The notes beneath the pieces are model-generated. The model saw nothing but the letters and a program-made list of their open reading frames with translations. It had not been told where the DNA came from and did no database searches. DNA of 64,000 nt, taken from the NCBI GenBank assembly GCA_934045905.1, contig OW203768.1, forward strand, positions 26,751,060 to 26,815,059, given 5' to 3'. Both the position numbers and the translations under genes were made by a program. This DNA is from Leuctra nigra (taxonomy: Eukaryota; Arthropoda; Insecta; Plecoptera; Leuctridae). Each line of letters begins with the position of its first letter. The first letter of the stretch is position 1. Below are positions 45,000-57,111 of this stretch, piece by piece.

Positions 45000-46590
45000 A
45001 ATATGCTAAATATGCTTTATGCTATTTTATGCTAAATATTTGATTATCGATTGTGTCAAGTGTTCAAATCATTTCAAACAATGGAACGGATGTTATATGA
45101 TATATTGAATTTTTTCTATTTATTTTATATAACCATGGTGAAATACTCTTATAACATCAACAAAATTGGATGAAGGCGAGTCGCTTAGTATCAAAACTCT
45201 TCTTTTCCATAGTAAGTAATTCTGAGATAAACGGACAAACGTTATATTATTTTAATGTAATTTCCAATTGAACTGAATTTTTTTACTCATAGGTGGACAA
45301 TAACATAAGAAATACTATGAAAGAGTCAAAAGTTAATTTTAAAACAACACTTCTTAAAAAAATACATATTTCAGTTTGGAAAAGATATGTTTTGAAAAAA
45401 ATGCTGGAATAGACAGGGGTTTGAAACAAACTGTGCATAAAATTTTAGATTTGCACAAGCATGTTTATTTTGACAAGTCATGTCAGATAGTTTACAAGAA
45501 AATAATTTTAATATAAACAAGTCATTCAAATAGTTTACAAGAAAATAATTTATATTGAATTAAGATTCATAATAATTATTAGTCACTGGCACGAGTAATG
45601 TCAAATTGGCGGCAAGATGCTGCTCACTGATTGGCTGCTTTTGGAAAAGGCGAGTTTTTAAACAAAACAGTCTAAGGAAAAGGCCAGTTTTGAAACAAAT
45701 CCACATTTTGCAAGCATATTATCAGAGGAAAAGGCTGGTTTTTGTGCAAACTCTTTTCACAGTCGGATTCCTTTCTTCATTACGAATCCAAAGACGTGTC
45801 TAACTCATTTTTTTTAAATGTGGAAAAGGCGAGTTTTTATACCAAGCGACTCTAGTATTTTTTTGTGCTCGCGCAGCACAAGAGTCATTAAAATGTACTT
45901 CCGGCGTTCTACCTCTAAGAAGGTACCTATTGTAATATACACTTCTAATAATTTGTCAGATTGGGTATAATTTAATATAAACTAGATATAACATGGGAGA
46001 TTTGGTGAACATGGAACATACCCAAAGAACATACCTCCCAGTCCCACATTGCCATAGCAACAGAATTGAGAACTTGACAACCGTTGCCATGAACTCTGTT
46101 TACTTTCCAAGTCAACTTCTATTGTTTGTTGCTAAATTGTTGAAACTGTTTGGCTATAAGCTAAAGATTGTTCTCAATTTAGTATAAAGACTGGTAGAAA
46201 CACGAAAACCATAGAGGTAAGAAGGGTTCTATGCGAAAACGAGAAGAATCAGTACATGGTGGCCAGGAAATAAGCCAAGAAATGGAGTCAAAGAGGTATG
46301 AATGAGAACGAAAAGTTGTAAACTCCTATAAAAGTTACAAGACACAAGGCATTGTATGGTGGGAGGGTGGAAGGTGGGAGGATCCATCTACATTCATTCA
46401 CAGAACAGGATCTGGATAAATAAAGATCTAAACAAATGGACCTTATGCTGCTATTATACATGAGTTATATCAATATATTTTGATGCCACATAAAAAGTGC
46501 TTAAATGCTAATGGCATCTACTAACTCTAACAGTTGTACATAATGCTGAGGAAGGTAAGGCTACGAATACAAAAGGTATGTTCATGTGTT
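45000..46590. other. Non-coding; loosely repeated GGAAAAGGC(G/C)AGTTTTT motif
   Basis: At 45640-45840 the phrase GGAAAAGGCGAGTTTTT (variants GGCCAG, GGCTGG) occurs four times at irregular spacing. No gene was recognised in the rest. Confidence 0.45.
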
Positions 46591-46603
46591 GATTACTAAC
46601 TCG

Positions 46604-46936
46604 CAGTGTTGGGTAGCAAAGGAACTAGATACTCTTTTGGAAAAGTTATTTTTTTATGGAAAAGTTCCTTTTAGTAAGGAACTTGGGACTTGTATTAAAT
46701 TATTTTTTAAGTTGCTTTTTAATATACATAGAACATCTTATGAATACGATTTGCACATAATGTATAATGCATAATGATTATTTTTTATTTTTTTCGGCTA
46801 ACAAGATGTCTGTAAGTACTAAGTATACTTATTAAATTAAGGAACTCAGTTCCTTACATGTAACTATCAGTTCCTTTATTTAAAAGGAAATAGGAACTGG
46901 TACTAGTTTCTTTTTTTTAGAAACTTACCCAACATC
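46604..46936. mobile_element. hAT-like MITE, 333 bp
   Basis: The termini CAGTGTTGGGTAG and CTTACCCAACATC are inverted with mismatches. The flanks CTAACTCG (46596-46603) and GCAACTCG (46937-46944) match at 6 of 8. The interior has many AAGGAACT/AGTTCCTT repeats. Confidence 0.6.
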
Positions 46937-47486
46937 GCAACTCGAAATTTCTTACGTTCATTTATAACGTTCAACTTATAAAAATAACTCCCGGTTAAAC
47001 AGTAAAACATTACAGGAAAAAGTACAAACTGCATTCAAAAACTTAAAAGGTGGTATTGAGTTTATTAAAAAAATTATTGGAGTCAAAGTGAACAATAAAT
47101 TAAACCACACAGGTACATTAACACCGATGAAGAACGAAAGTGAGGATGATAAAAGAGATATTTTCAGAATATAATTCCTTGACACAAACCGAACCAATTT
47201 CTGAGTCTTCGAAGTATTTCTGCATACTTGAAAGTTAAAAGTAAGTATATTAAATGTTTCAAAAAAATCATTTTGGAGATATTAACTCGGCTATTAATTC
47301 ATAAACAATAACGACTTATTTTCAGAATTTCTCAGTAAACGGAACATTCTATTTTAAAATGATCGGATCTTCAAACAGACCTCAACATATTACGTAGACC
47401 TCGTCAATTAAATCTCGATCCACCAGATGACCCATTGAAGACCATGTCCCTCGCAACATTGATCCATCGATAACAACAAATACACT

Positions 47487-47880
47487 AATGGTTTTCCTAT
47501 TCAGCCTCATTAGCGTACAACACAATAATAACAGAAAAGCAGACCCTAAGTTCAATAGCATTCAAGACGCTCGTTGAGAATAAACTCGTTATAATTCAAG
47601 AAAGAGAATTCGCGAAGTAATGACATTGGAAGACAAGAATCAGATACACCCTGCTGAGTAAGTTTTTTCAGTGTTTTTCCCTCAGCTAAAAAGCAAATGC
47701 TTGGATGTTCTTCCAATATTACCACTGATATTGAAGCACAACTATAATGACTATTACTGAATAACTTAACAATAAGTATAGGTATACACGGTTCAGAGGT
47801 GAGGTAGTCAAGAGATGAATGCATGGAAGATCAACGGCTCGATTGTTGAATACAGACCTATTGTTATTACTTGCAAGACT
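47487..47880 (+). pseudogene. jockey-like LINE 3' end, second copy
   Basis: TTTTCCTATTCAGCCTCATT through GGAAGATCAACGGCTCGATT closely parallels 21150-21515 (RT tail and 3' UTR). It lacks the (TTA)n tail. 5'-truncated. Confidence 0.65.
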
Positions 47881-49260
47881 TCGTCATACTTTGTTCAACC
47901 AGATGAGACATCGTTGAAGATCATGTAACTAAAGTCTCACATACTTTCTCTAGGTGAGTTACCTATATCATTCCGCTCTAGGGGATTTGCAAGACTGTCG
48001 TTGATGTCTGGTGACAAAGAACAGTTTTTCAATAGGTACCTACTATGCTGCAACCAGTAGATAAGTTATTCAATAAGAGTAATTGGTTGTTGCCTAGTCC
48101 TAAACAACTTTTTTAAATTTAGCAAACTATTGACAAACTATTACTACTATATATTACTATTAAGTAAATCATCATTTATGTACTACCTACCTACAAGCAT
48201 AGCTTCTCTCTTTCACAGATTATTATACTACTTGAAGATTGTGCCGGTACGTCGTATCTATAATTAAAAATGGGGTGCTGCATTACTCTCAAATACTGAC
48301 GTCTGATTAAAGCAGCAACGTGAGTGAAAATTCAGTGAAAAGAACTGTCATCGAACTTTACACATCACTGAAGAAAGAAATTCGACACACACCTCTCTTA
48401 CAAAATTCGTTTTGAAACCAAATAAATTGCTCTCTAACATATTAATACAATGAATCATACCATCTTGAACCTAAATGTGCTGTTACTGTCATTGAAATAT
48501 TTAATACTGAACATGAAGCACAGGCGCGTAGGAATTACTTTCATCATGGGGGGGGGGGGGGGGGGGGGGGGATTGCGACACTCGGAAGTGGGAACTGGGA
48601 GAGTCTCTATTCAGCCCCGCAGGGCGTTTTTTGAATATATAAACAATTTCACTCTCATGCTCAAAAGAAGTTGCGTCCCTAGATATTTGCGGATGTCAGT
48701 CCTCAACACCACAAGACCGTGTGCTAATAATCTTATGGACGGAATCCAGTAGACTCTCGACACTTGCGTCGATAAATCCGGAAATTCTTTTGAGCTTGAG
48801 GCTGTTTAAAAGTAATGCTGGGATGCTCAACTACTAGATTTTACAACAAAGAAACTCCTATTGTTGGCCCGCAGGACGTTTCTTTTTAGAATTTAAGCAC
48901 GTATCTATCTGTCATTCTGGGATGCCAAAATTCATTTTGTATGGGGCTCAGTCTGCTCGAGTGTGGGGGGATCTCCCCCTCTCTTCCCCCCCCCCCCCTC
49001 TTTCTTCACGCCTGAAACGCATATTTATTTCACGTGAACCACGAAAATTACTATAAACTCATTTTGATATCAAAAACAATCATGCCCTTATTATAATAAT
49101 GTTTATATGTAGGTAATAAAATTCACATCAAATTGATAAGTATCTGACTCATGCTCTGCAGAAGTTGCGTTTGCAATTAATTAGATATTTGCGGATGACC
49201 GTTCTCCACACAGTCTTTTGCACGTGATGTCATCTCATTGTTGGCCACCGTGACCATCGA
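47881..49260. other. Non-coding, with dispersed-repeat traces
   Basis: It contains a 25-base G-run at 48547-48571, two GCAGGGCGTTTTTT / GCAGGACGTTTCTTTTTAG motifs (48615, 48865) as at 23025, and a C-run at 48984-48996. No gene. Confidence 0.45.
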
Positions 49261-49261
49261 T

Positions 49262-49330
49262 TGAGATTATTGTGTGGTTTAACGGCGCGTCAACGACGAG
49301 GTTATATTGCGCACATTAATTTTTGCATTT
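49262..49330 (-). repeat. Repeat X, end fragment
   Basis: GGTTTAACGGCGCGTCAACG and ACGAGGTTATATTGCGCACA is the terminal part of repeat X only. Confidence 0.55.
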
Positions 49331-49670
49331 TTGCATTTAACCATCGTGATGGCATGACGAATAGTTGTGTATCTCTGCTTTTTGACGATATTTGGGAAAT
49401 TGTATAGTCTCCGGAGATATCTTTAGTACGAAAACAAATTTTTACAAATATCAAAGAAAAATTAGGTATTATTTTTGTTGACCAACAGTCTTTGCGTACT
49501 GAAAAACAAAATAAGCTATTTAGGAATAGCACACATTTCTACTGCAATGAAAGAAGGCGGTGATAATAGAACTGTCCGTAGGTTACTATAGCAACAAAAT
49601 AAATAAACAGATATTTTGTTCCTTCAGAAGTTCATGTTGATAAAATAGAGCACAACAGAAGAAATTAAAG

Positions 49671-52600
49671 ATGCAGAGAAACCAAAATAAAAGTTGGCTC
49701 CAAGTTGTAAGTATAAAAATACATATTAAATTGCAAACAACAATAACATTTCATATAAACAAATAACCTAAGACACTTTTTTAATTTACAGGCAATTGAG
49801 GAGCACAACCCACAATTTTTTAGTAATTCTTGTGGCGACAAATTTAATTACATTCAATCGAGATATACTTCTCTAAGCGGAATAACAATCCATCAACTAT
49901 TAGGTAATTATTATTAAAAATGTATAATGGAATGAATGAAAAACCAGAAATAACTATTTCTTTGTCGGTTAATCTAGTGGAGCGGTCGCTCCACCCAGCC
50001 AAGTCGTACTGTACACTCACACTCACTCAACATACCGTAAATGCCTAATAAACTGAGGAGCAGACCAAACACTTTTACTGTAAGCAACAACATGGCATTT
50101 TCGGCCTACTGGATCTTAAAATTGGAAAATCTCACATTGTTGTGAAATATCTTAATTTCGAGCTATGGCCCACCTGACAACATATATCAAATGTGGGAAC
50201 AGTAGGTTATTCTATTTGCGAGCTAGAGGGCCGTGAAAACAGTGAAATTACACCCTTTTTAAATGGTATCTTCTTCTTCAGATGTCAGAAAACACCGCTG
50301 TCACCGCCACAGCCTATACGGCTAAACCGATCGATCTGAAATTTTTACCACATGTGCACTTTTGGCGTCTGAGGTGCCTTTTTATAAAACCAACCGGAAG
50401 CCGCCATTTTGAAACCGGAAGTGACGTCATATCTCGAAAACGGCTAGGCCAATCGGAATGAAACTAGCGCCAAATGATTCAGACGGTCATCTTTATGGAA
50501 TATCAATAGTTGAAGTAGAAATGTTCTTTTACCGAAACCGGAAATGACGTCATAAATATAAATAATCATTCTTTAATCACCTCTTACTACAATAATTACA
50601 TATTCAGAAGGCTTATAATGATACATAACATTTGTAGAAATAACCTCTAGGTGGCAGTAATTTCAGCGGCCATTTTGAAATCCAGAAGTGATGCCATACC
50701 TCGAAAACGGCTAGACCGATTGGAACGATGCTTTCGAAATTCTCATGGAATATCTCTTTCAGCTTATATTTAGAACAACACACAATTTTTCTTATTAACC
50801 AATTCGGAAATGGCGTATTTTTTTAAAGGAATTAGTCATTGTTGCTCTGATATGTGTTACTAGTTGTGTAAATAAACTAAAAAAATTAGTGATATCCCCA
50901 TAAAAAACACTCCGTGTAAAAATGCCAGCCAAGTCTCTTCAACTATAAAAAATAGAAGAAATCAAAAAATTCAGCACTGAAAAGAAGTGATATCAAAAAA
51001 GGAGCCAAGTCAACGAATTTTCAAAAATTTAATCGTACCATTGAAATAAAAATATAACCCACCGAGAAATACTTAAAAAAAGGACTTGGCGCATCGTTTT
51101 TTTAAAGACACTTCCTAAAAGTAGGAAGAATTCTTTTCCTGGGTCAATCACATTCATTATCGATTAATCAAACTACCTTTCACAATACCTATAACACTTA
51201 TCTACACTATTACACTATTACTATTACACTTAATGTCAATATTCAGAAGACAGGTTTATTGGGGATGTCGTTGAAGAAATATAATTGCAGATGGTTTGTT
51301 TGACACGAAAGTGGCCTATTATATTCGTATATTACCACTATTTCTAGGGTCATTACTCATTAGGAAGACCTCAACATTCCATCTTGACTGAGGGAAGCTA
51401 CGAAAGTGCTCATTACAAGAAGGCCGTCAATGGGATATGTAACTCGGGCCTCTGGAGTGCAAATTAAGAGACTAGTGCACTGAGCTCAAATAATCAATTA
51501 TTGGTTGGACATTATTGGTATGAAATGTGAATTAATAACAATTAATTACACGACGAGAAGGTTCTGAGTATGATAGTTCATTAGGTATGATGATGTACCA
51601 CAAAACTACCTACCAATCACAAACATAATTGTTCTGTATTTATTGATTGTAAGACAAATGCAAAATATTTCTTTGCGTACTTATATTAAAATTGAAAATA
51701 TTTCACGGAATGTTTAATATTTAATTTGACAGTTTTGTCCCAATTTTTCTAGACATTTCTAAACGACGTAGTATGTGAGTGGCATAAGCTTATGAATTTA
51801 AAAGTGTCTTTAAAAAAACGATGCGCCAAGTCCTTTTTTTAAGGGGAATATGCTGTGAAATTTCTATCTCTATGAATTTAGGTAATACAATATTGAAATT
51901 TTGAGAAGATATCAAGAGTTGCTTAAAACTAATACAAAAAATACAAAAAAAATATTTTTTAATTTTTTATTAATTAATTTGTTATTAAAAGATGTATTAC
52001 GATCAATCCCTACTACATTTTTATTCCTTTACCTACATTGTTTATTTTTTTATTTTTATGTTCACAAATAATTGGGTTAATGAAGTTGGCATTCCAAATT
52101 TACTTTAATGTAATACTTTGGTTTGCAAAAATAAATAAAAAATATTTTTTTACACTTTTTATTGGTAATTAACACTTAACCTAATTATTTTAATTAGATG
52201 TATTCATTTTATAAACAATAAAAATGCCAATTTTTGTTTATCACAAATAACTACACACTAAAAAAACAGCCTTCTAAGTTGAATCATTAAAAAGAAGTAG
52301 GAAATTACAACAGTCAATGTGAAGAAAAATAGTTCCGGAGATAACAGCATTCAAACTTTAACTATATTCAAAGCTATATACTACAAACATGCAAAAATTA
52401 TTTTTTTACAACATAAATAAAAGGCTAAAAATTTCCAAATTTTGACATAATGTAATTAACAATTTAATCTAAATAATGGTAAAAAAAACGAAACATTTCA
52501 AAATTGGCAAATTTTCACATCACATTCATCTTAAGTATTTCTCGGTGGGTTATATTTTTATTTCAATGGTACGATTAAATTTTTGAAAATTCGTTGACTT

Positions 52601-55600
52601 GGCTCCTTTTTTGATATCACTCCTTTTCAGTGCTGAATTTTTTGATTTCTTCTATTTTTTTATAGTTGAGACTTGGCTGGCATTTTTACACGGAGTGTTT
52701 TTTATGGGGTTCATACTTACAATCAACCACCAATTCATAGCTTGCACGAACTTCATTTGTTTTATAAGCATAGCTAAAAATTTAAGTTTTCTCCCAGGAC
52801 GGACATTATGTTGGCATTGACGGGTCACATTTAACTTTAAATTGAGGTAAATCGATGTGTTTATGTAATGTGAGTGATTCCTTTTCGTATTAATGACCCA
52901 GAAAAAAACACTCCGTGTAAAAAAGGCAGCCAAGTCTCTTTACTTTAAAAAAATTCAACACCGAAAAGGAGTGATATCAAAAAAGGAGCCAAGTCAATGA
53001 CATTTCCAAATATTTAATCGTATCTTTGAAATAAAAGTATAAACACCGAGAAATACTTTACAAAAGGACTTGGCGCATCGTTTTTTTAAAGACATCATTC
53101 TATCCTAAAAGTGGAAAGAAATTTACAAGTAGGTACATTTTCCTCTTTCTATTAGAGCCAGAATCTATGAATCAAGCTACTTTTAGTAATGACTATTTTA
53201 TAGTTTTGTCAATGGCGATAGAAGCATGATTTTATGCTGTAATATATAAGTAATATAAGGGTGAAAGAATTACATAACAATTGGAAGTGGTGAGAATGTA
53301 GGTTTCTTTGGAAAACTTCCATGGAGTCAGGAGTCAGGATCCTCATTAGTGTGTTGTGTCTAATGTCCGCCCGTCCGATCGGGTAGCTCAGTTGGTAGAG
53401 CTCTCGCCCGGCAAGTGAGAGGTCCCAAGTTCGTGCCCCGGTTCGGTCGGATATTTTTCACAACACACATCCCTTCATATCAATTGGAAGTGGGCTCATA
53501 CATATTCTTGCAGTACTGTTAATATGGCGATATTAGACTGGTATCTTTTCATAATTTGATCTTGACTGAAGGAAATCATGAAACGTTGTCAAATAATTAC
53601 TAACTAATGGAACACAATTATATATTTTTGAAGTGTCAAGTGTATAAAGTTAAATTTTTTAATAGAAATTCAATATGACTGTCTTCTTTGTGAAATGTAT
53701 TTTTATAAAATGTGTATTAATAGAAATTGTTACATGATGAGAAGGTATAACGCATGATGAGACTTAATTATATTTACCACGAAACAATATTACGAAGATA
53801 ACTATTGTGTATATTTATAGAAAGCATAGACAACAAGTTTCATAGCGTATATATTCATATAGAAAATATTTTACAGAAGGTATGTATAATATGTACCTAA
53901 TTGAAAGATGTTTCCCTATTATTCTAAACATTCAAAATGACGGTTGTATATAAATGGCACATGCTTATGAATAGAAAAATGTCTTTAAAAAAACGATGCG
54001 CCAAGTCCTTTTGTAAAGTATTTCTCGGTGTTTATACTTTTATTTCAAAGATACGATTAAATATTTGGAAATGTCATTGACTTGGCTCCTTTTTTGATAT
54101 CACTCCTTTTCGGTGTTGAATTTTTTTAAAGTAAAGAGACTTGGCTGCCTTTTTTACAAGGAGTGTTTTTTTCTGGGATATCACTTCTTTTGTTAGTTTA
54201 TTCATACAGCTTGTAGCACAGCTTGTGTCCGTGCAAGAACTTATTTCTTTAAAAAAATACGCCTATGCCGATTTGGATACTTAGAAAAGTTGCGTTTGGT
54301 ATATAAGATTAAAATAATTATCCAAGAAGAATAGCTTTAAGTTTCGTTACAATCGGTCCAGCCGTTTTCGATATATGACGTCACTTCCGGTTTTAGCAAT
54401 GGCGGCCGAAAATAATGTCGTCTTGAATTCATAATTATTACTCCTACACATTTCCAAAATTTGGTTGCAATCGGTACAGCCGTTTTTGATATATGACGTC
54501 ACTTCCGGTTTTAACAATGGCGGCCGAAAATAATGTCGTCTTGAATTCATAATTATTAGTACAACACATTTCCAAAATTTGGTTGCAATCGGTACAGCCA
54601 TTTTCGATATATGACGTCACTTCCGGTTTTAACAATGGCGGCCGAAAATAATGTCGTCTTGAATTCATAATTATTAGTACAACACGTTTCCAAAATTTGA
54701 TTGCAATCGGTACAGCCATTTTCGATATTTGACGTCACTTCCGGTTTTAACAATGGCGGCCGAAAATAATGTCGTCTTGAATTCATAATTATTAGTCCAA
54801 CACATTTCCAAACTTAGGTTGCAATCGGTACAACCGTTTACGATATATGACGTCACTTCCGGTTTTAAAAATGGCCGCCGAGAACACTGCAACCTTGAAT
54901 TTATAATTATTTACAAAGTACGTTTACTTATATCTATTTTAAAGTATAAAGTGGTGAATTTAGCGTCATTTAGCATATTTATGACGTCATTTCCGGTATA
55001 GGTCATAAAATGTGTGACGTCATTTCCGGTTTCGATATTTGAATCATCAAATATTACTGATTACATAAAGTTGACCGTCTAAATCGTTTAGCGCTGGTTT
55101 TGTTCTAATCTGTTTAGCCGTTTTTGAGACATGATGTCACTTCCGGTTTCAAAATGGCGGCTTCCGGTTGGTTTTATAACAAGTCAAATGAAATATCAAA
55201 AGTACAAACGTTACATAAATATCAAGACAATCGGATCAACAGTTGTTGCTGAAATGCAAATCGATGTATATTAAATTTCATGACGTCATTTCCGGTTTAT
55301 TTAAAATAATGTTCAGTCTTTTGATATTGATAATCCATAAAGATGACCGTCTGAAACGATTGGCGCAAATTTCGTTCCGATCGGTCCAACCGTTGACGAG
55401 ATATGACGTCACTTCCGGTTTCAAAATGGCGGCACAAAAAATTCATGGGGTGAAGGTTAAATCAGACGCCAAAAGTGCACACGTGGTAAAAATGTGAGAT
55501 CAATCGGTTCAGCCGTTTAGGCTGTGGCCTGTTTACCGGATTTTAGCTCCAGCCTACTACTACTAAGATTATTATTATGAAAACCGCCCTAAAACACTGT

Positions 55601-56898
55601 TTTCACGGCCCTCTAGCGCGCAAAGGGCGTAACCTATTGTTCCCAAATTTGGTATATGTTGTAGGGTGGGCCATAGCTCGAAATTAAGATATTTCGCAAC
55701 AATGTGAGATTTCTCAATTTTAAGATCCAGTAGGCCGAAAATGCCACTTTGATGCTTACAGTAAAAGTGGGTTTGCTCCAGCCTTTATATGAGAGTGTGC
55801 GCGCGCCGTACGACTTGGCTGGCGTGGAGCGACCGCTCCACTAGATTTCTCTGAAGTCTACAACTGCCCAGGTAGTTATGTTAAAAGTATTTAATATTGC
55901 CAAAAAGCACAGAATCACAGCTATTCTGAAGCGTGGATTCAAGATTGTGGCCAACAATGAGTCTAATTTCATTCGGAAGCATTTTTGGTGGGAAACGGTT
56001 TATAGAAATGCACTCTATAACATATTTCAAAAATTTTAAAAAAATTGATACGGGTGGTTGGGCCAAATCACTAAATTTGGCAAAAAATCATAAGTCTGAC
56101 TTATCAAATTATGAAGCGAGCGTCACAACGGAACTCTTACGGCACTTTCTCTGTGTGTTTGTTTTTATTTTTTTTATTTTTTTTGCATGCACTGCCCAGG
56201 TCAAACTGTTCAACCAATCGTACTGAAATTTTGCACTGAAATTTTTTGGATGCTGTGATTAGTTGATAAATGAAAATTGGCCTGTAGCTCACACCGTTTG
56301 ATATATCAATTCAAGGCCTGTAGAGCAGCTGATACTTGCAAACGCATATCAAATCAAATGCAGTACGAAGGCTCGCTCATCAACGCGTTACACTGAGCAT
56401 TTTCCTAGTTATATTAGCCTAGTCGAGTAGCATCAAATGAAAGCGTATGTTTAGTACAATTAAAGAAATATGTCACCTTTATAAAGTTGATACAAAGTAT
56501 TTAATTTCAGAAAAACACCAACAAGATGCTTTTGAGGTTCTTAAGGAGATCGATATGATCGAGAAGCGTGCGAGACAGGCATGTAAGTTGGAAGTTGTAA
56601 CCGTCATAACAAAGGGGAAAATTTAATACCTAAAGATTTGGATTGATACAATAAACCAAATCATATTTATACAGGGCAATGTAATAACATGGCACAACAA
56701 AATCGTAGAAACAGGGCGACCCACCCATACCGGCGCCCTGCACCGCCCGCTGCTGGAAATGCAGGTTCCGCAAGAATTACTACATCTGATGCCAACCAAG
56801 GAGCACCCCTCCTCAACACACCCAATCCACCAGAAGAGTCCCAGATCAATACTGATAAACTAATCAATCAGATTCATTCACTCATTCTCGATCATTAA
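49671..56898 (+). CDS. Predicted small host gene of unknown function, four exons, 147 aa
   Basis: Exons: 49671-49706 (donor GTAAGT), 49792-49903 (acceptor TTTACAG, donor GTAATT), 56511-56582 (acceptor AATTTCAG, donor GTAAGT) and 56675-56898 (acceptor TATACAG, TAA stop). The phases (0,1,1) join without stops. The N-terminal half reads like a helical domain: SWLQVAIEEHNPQFFSNSCG, IQSRYTSLSGITIHQLLEKH and DAFEVLKEIDMIEKRARQAW. The C-terminal half is Pro/Ala/Asn-rich and probably disordered (RRPAPPAAGNAGSA, NTPNPPEESQINTDKLIN). I do not recognise the family. Intron 2 is 6.6 kb, almost all of it the palindromic element 49971-55847. An alternative third exon at 55876-56039 also joins in phase and would give a different C-terminus. 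AATAAA lies at 56978-56983. Confidence 0.6.
50884..52712. repeat. Inverted-repeat module A
   Basis: It starts CCCCATAAAAAACACTCCGT and ends ACGGAGTGTTTTTTATGGGG. The arms (about 50884-51110 and 52530-52712) carry GCCAGCCAAGTCTC, GAAGAAATC and AGTGATATCAAAAAAGGAGC, then CACCGAGAAATACTT, with their complements on the other side. Parts of the inner left arm (AAAAACGATGCGCCAAGTCC) reappear inverted at 51805-51838. The 51110-52530 loop is AT-rich and non-coding. Confidence 0.8.
53291..53480 (+). mobile_element. tRNA-core fold-back SINE with exact 13-bp TSD
   Basis: The target duplication CAATTGGAAGTGG is exact at 53278-53290 and 53481-53493. The left arm TGAGAATGTAGGTTTCTTTG is the complement of the tail seen at the right end of the 15003-15218 copy. 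The tRNA-like core is at 53373-53452, then TATTTTTCACAACACACATCCC and TTCATAT. The insertion lies in the loop of module B. Confidence 0.85.
53373..53452 (+). tRNA. tRNA-Ala(GGC)-like pseudogene inside a SINE
   Basis: An acceptor-like GTCCGAT pairs with GTCGGAT. The A-box reads TAGCTCAGTTGGTAGAGC. The anticodon stem CTCGC/GTGAG holds the loop CCGGCAA (anticodon GGC). The T-arm is degraded (CAAGTTCGTGCC). It lacks a proper T-stem and is embedded in a retroposed unit, so it is a SINE head, not a working tRNA. Confidence 0.6.
54352..54915. repeat. 118-bp tandem satellite, about 4.7 copies
   Basis: ATCGGTNCAGCC recurs at 54352, 54470, 54588, 54706 and 54824, exactly 118 bases apart. Each unit contains GATATATGACGTCACTTCCG (one copy with ATTTGACGTCA), GTTTTAACAATGGCGGCCGA and TTGAATTCATAATTATT. 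Diverged single units with the same GACGTCA-TTCCGG core continue at 54980-55430 and inverted at 50400-50560. Open frames across it on the minus strand arise from the repeat period and are not genes. Confidence 0.92.
56110..56409 (+). mobile_element. CTAG-ending family, short copy
   Basis: It begins GAAGCGAGCGTCACAACGGA, contains CTGCCCAGGTCAAACTGTTC, and ends CATCAACGCGTTACACTGAG then CATTTTCCTAGT. This is the cleanest short member, about 300 bases. It lies in intron 2 of the small host gene. Confidence 0.65.
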
Positions 56899-56977
56899 TC
56901 ATTTCAAGTCATTTCATTTCATGTACACTCATTCATATCATATCATTCTTATGTGTATTCATTATTGCTAATATGTT

Positions 56978-56983
56978 AATAAA
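56978..56983 (+). terminator. Polyadenylation signal of the small host gene
   Basis: AATAAA 80 bases beyond the TAA stop at 56896-56898. Confidence 0.55.
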
Positions 56984-57111
56984 AAAATTAATTAAATCAA
57001 ATAATAATGTGTGTATTCTATTCATAGTTACATATTATATCTAGGTACCAAGAGAAATAAGTAAATTTAAGTGAAATTAAAATATATGTTGGTATTTATT
57101 TATTTATTTAG

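Larger units (their letters stand above)
52898..54176. repeat. Inverted-repeat module B
   Basis: It starts CCCAGAAAAAAACACTCCGT and ends AGGAGTGTTTTTTTCTGGG. Arms of about 200 bases (52898-53095, 53968-54176) are nearly perfect complements, through GACTTGGCGCATCGTTTTTT at their inner ends. The loop (53096-53967) hosts a tRNA-core SINE at 53291-53480. Confidence 0.85.
49971..55847. mobile_element. Giant nested palindromic element, 5.9 kb
   Basis: The termini are AATCTAGTGGAGCGGTCGCT (left) and AGCGACCGCTCCACTAGATT (right), each containing its own GTGGAGC/GCTCCAC hairpin. The outer arms pair over 49971-50890 and 54178-55847. Shared blocks include TTTTCGGCCTACTGGATCTT, CTCACATTGTTGTGAAATAT and GAGGGCCGTGAAAACAGTG, and the GACGTCA/TTCCGG tracts. 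Between them are two further inverted-repeat modules: A at 50884-52712 and B at 52898-54176. The right arm is longer because of an expanded 118-bp satellite. No target duplication and no protein were found. It could be a giant non-autonomous fold-back element or a composite of several insertions. Confidence 0.7.

Noticed and set aside
53373..53452. Functional tRNA-Ala gene
   Set aside because: The T-arm is degraded, and the unit is a SINE core bounded by a 13-bp target duplication. Similar cores recur at 15069 and 24770.
54347..54892. Overlapping minus-strand open frames in the 118-bp satellite
   Set aside because: They repeat with the satellite period (118 = 1 mod 3) and shift through frames. 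No protein family was recognised.
55876..56039. Third exon of the small host gene
   Set aside because: It is open and phase-compatible, but it has a poor acceptor context. The 56511-56582 exon has better splice sites and continues in phase to a further exon, so this was kept only as an alternative.
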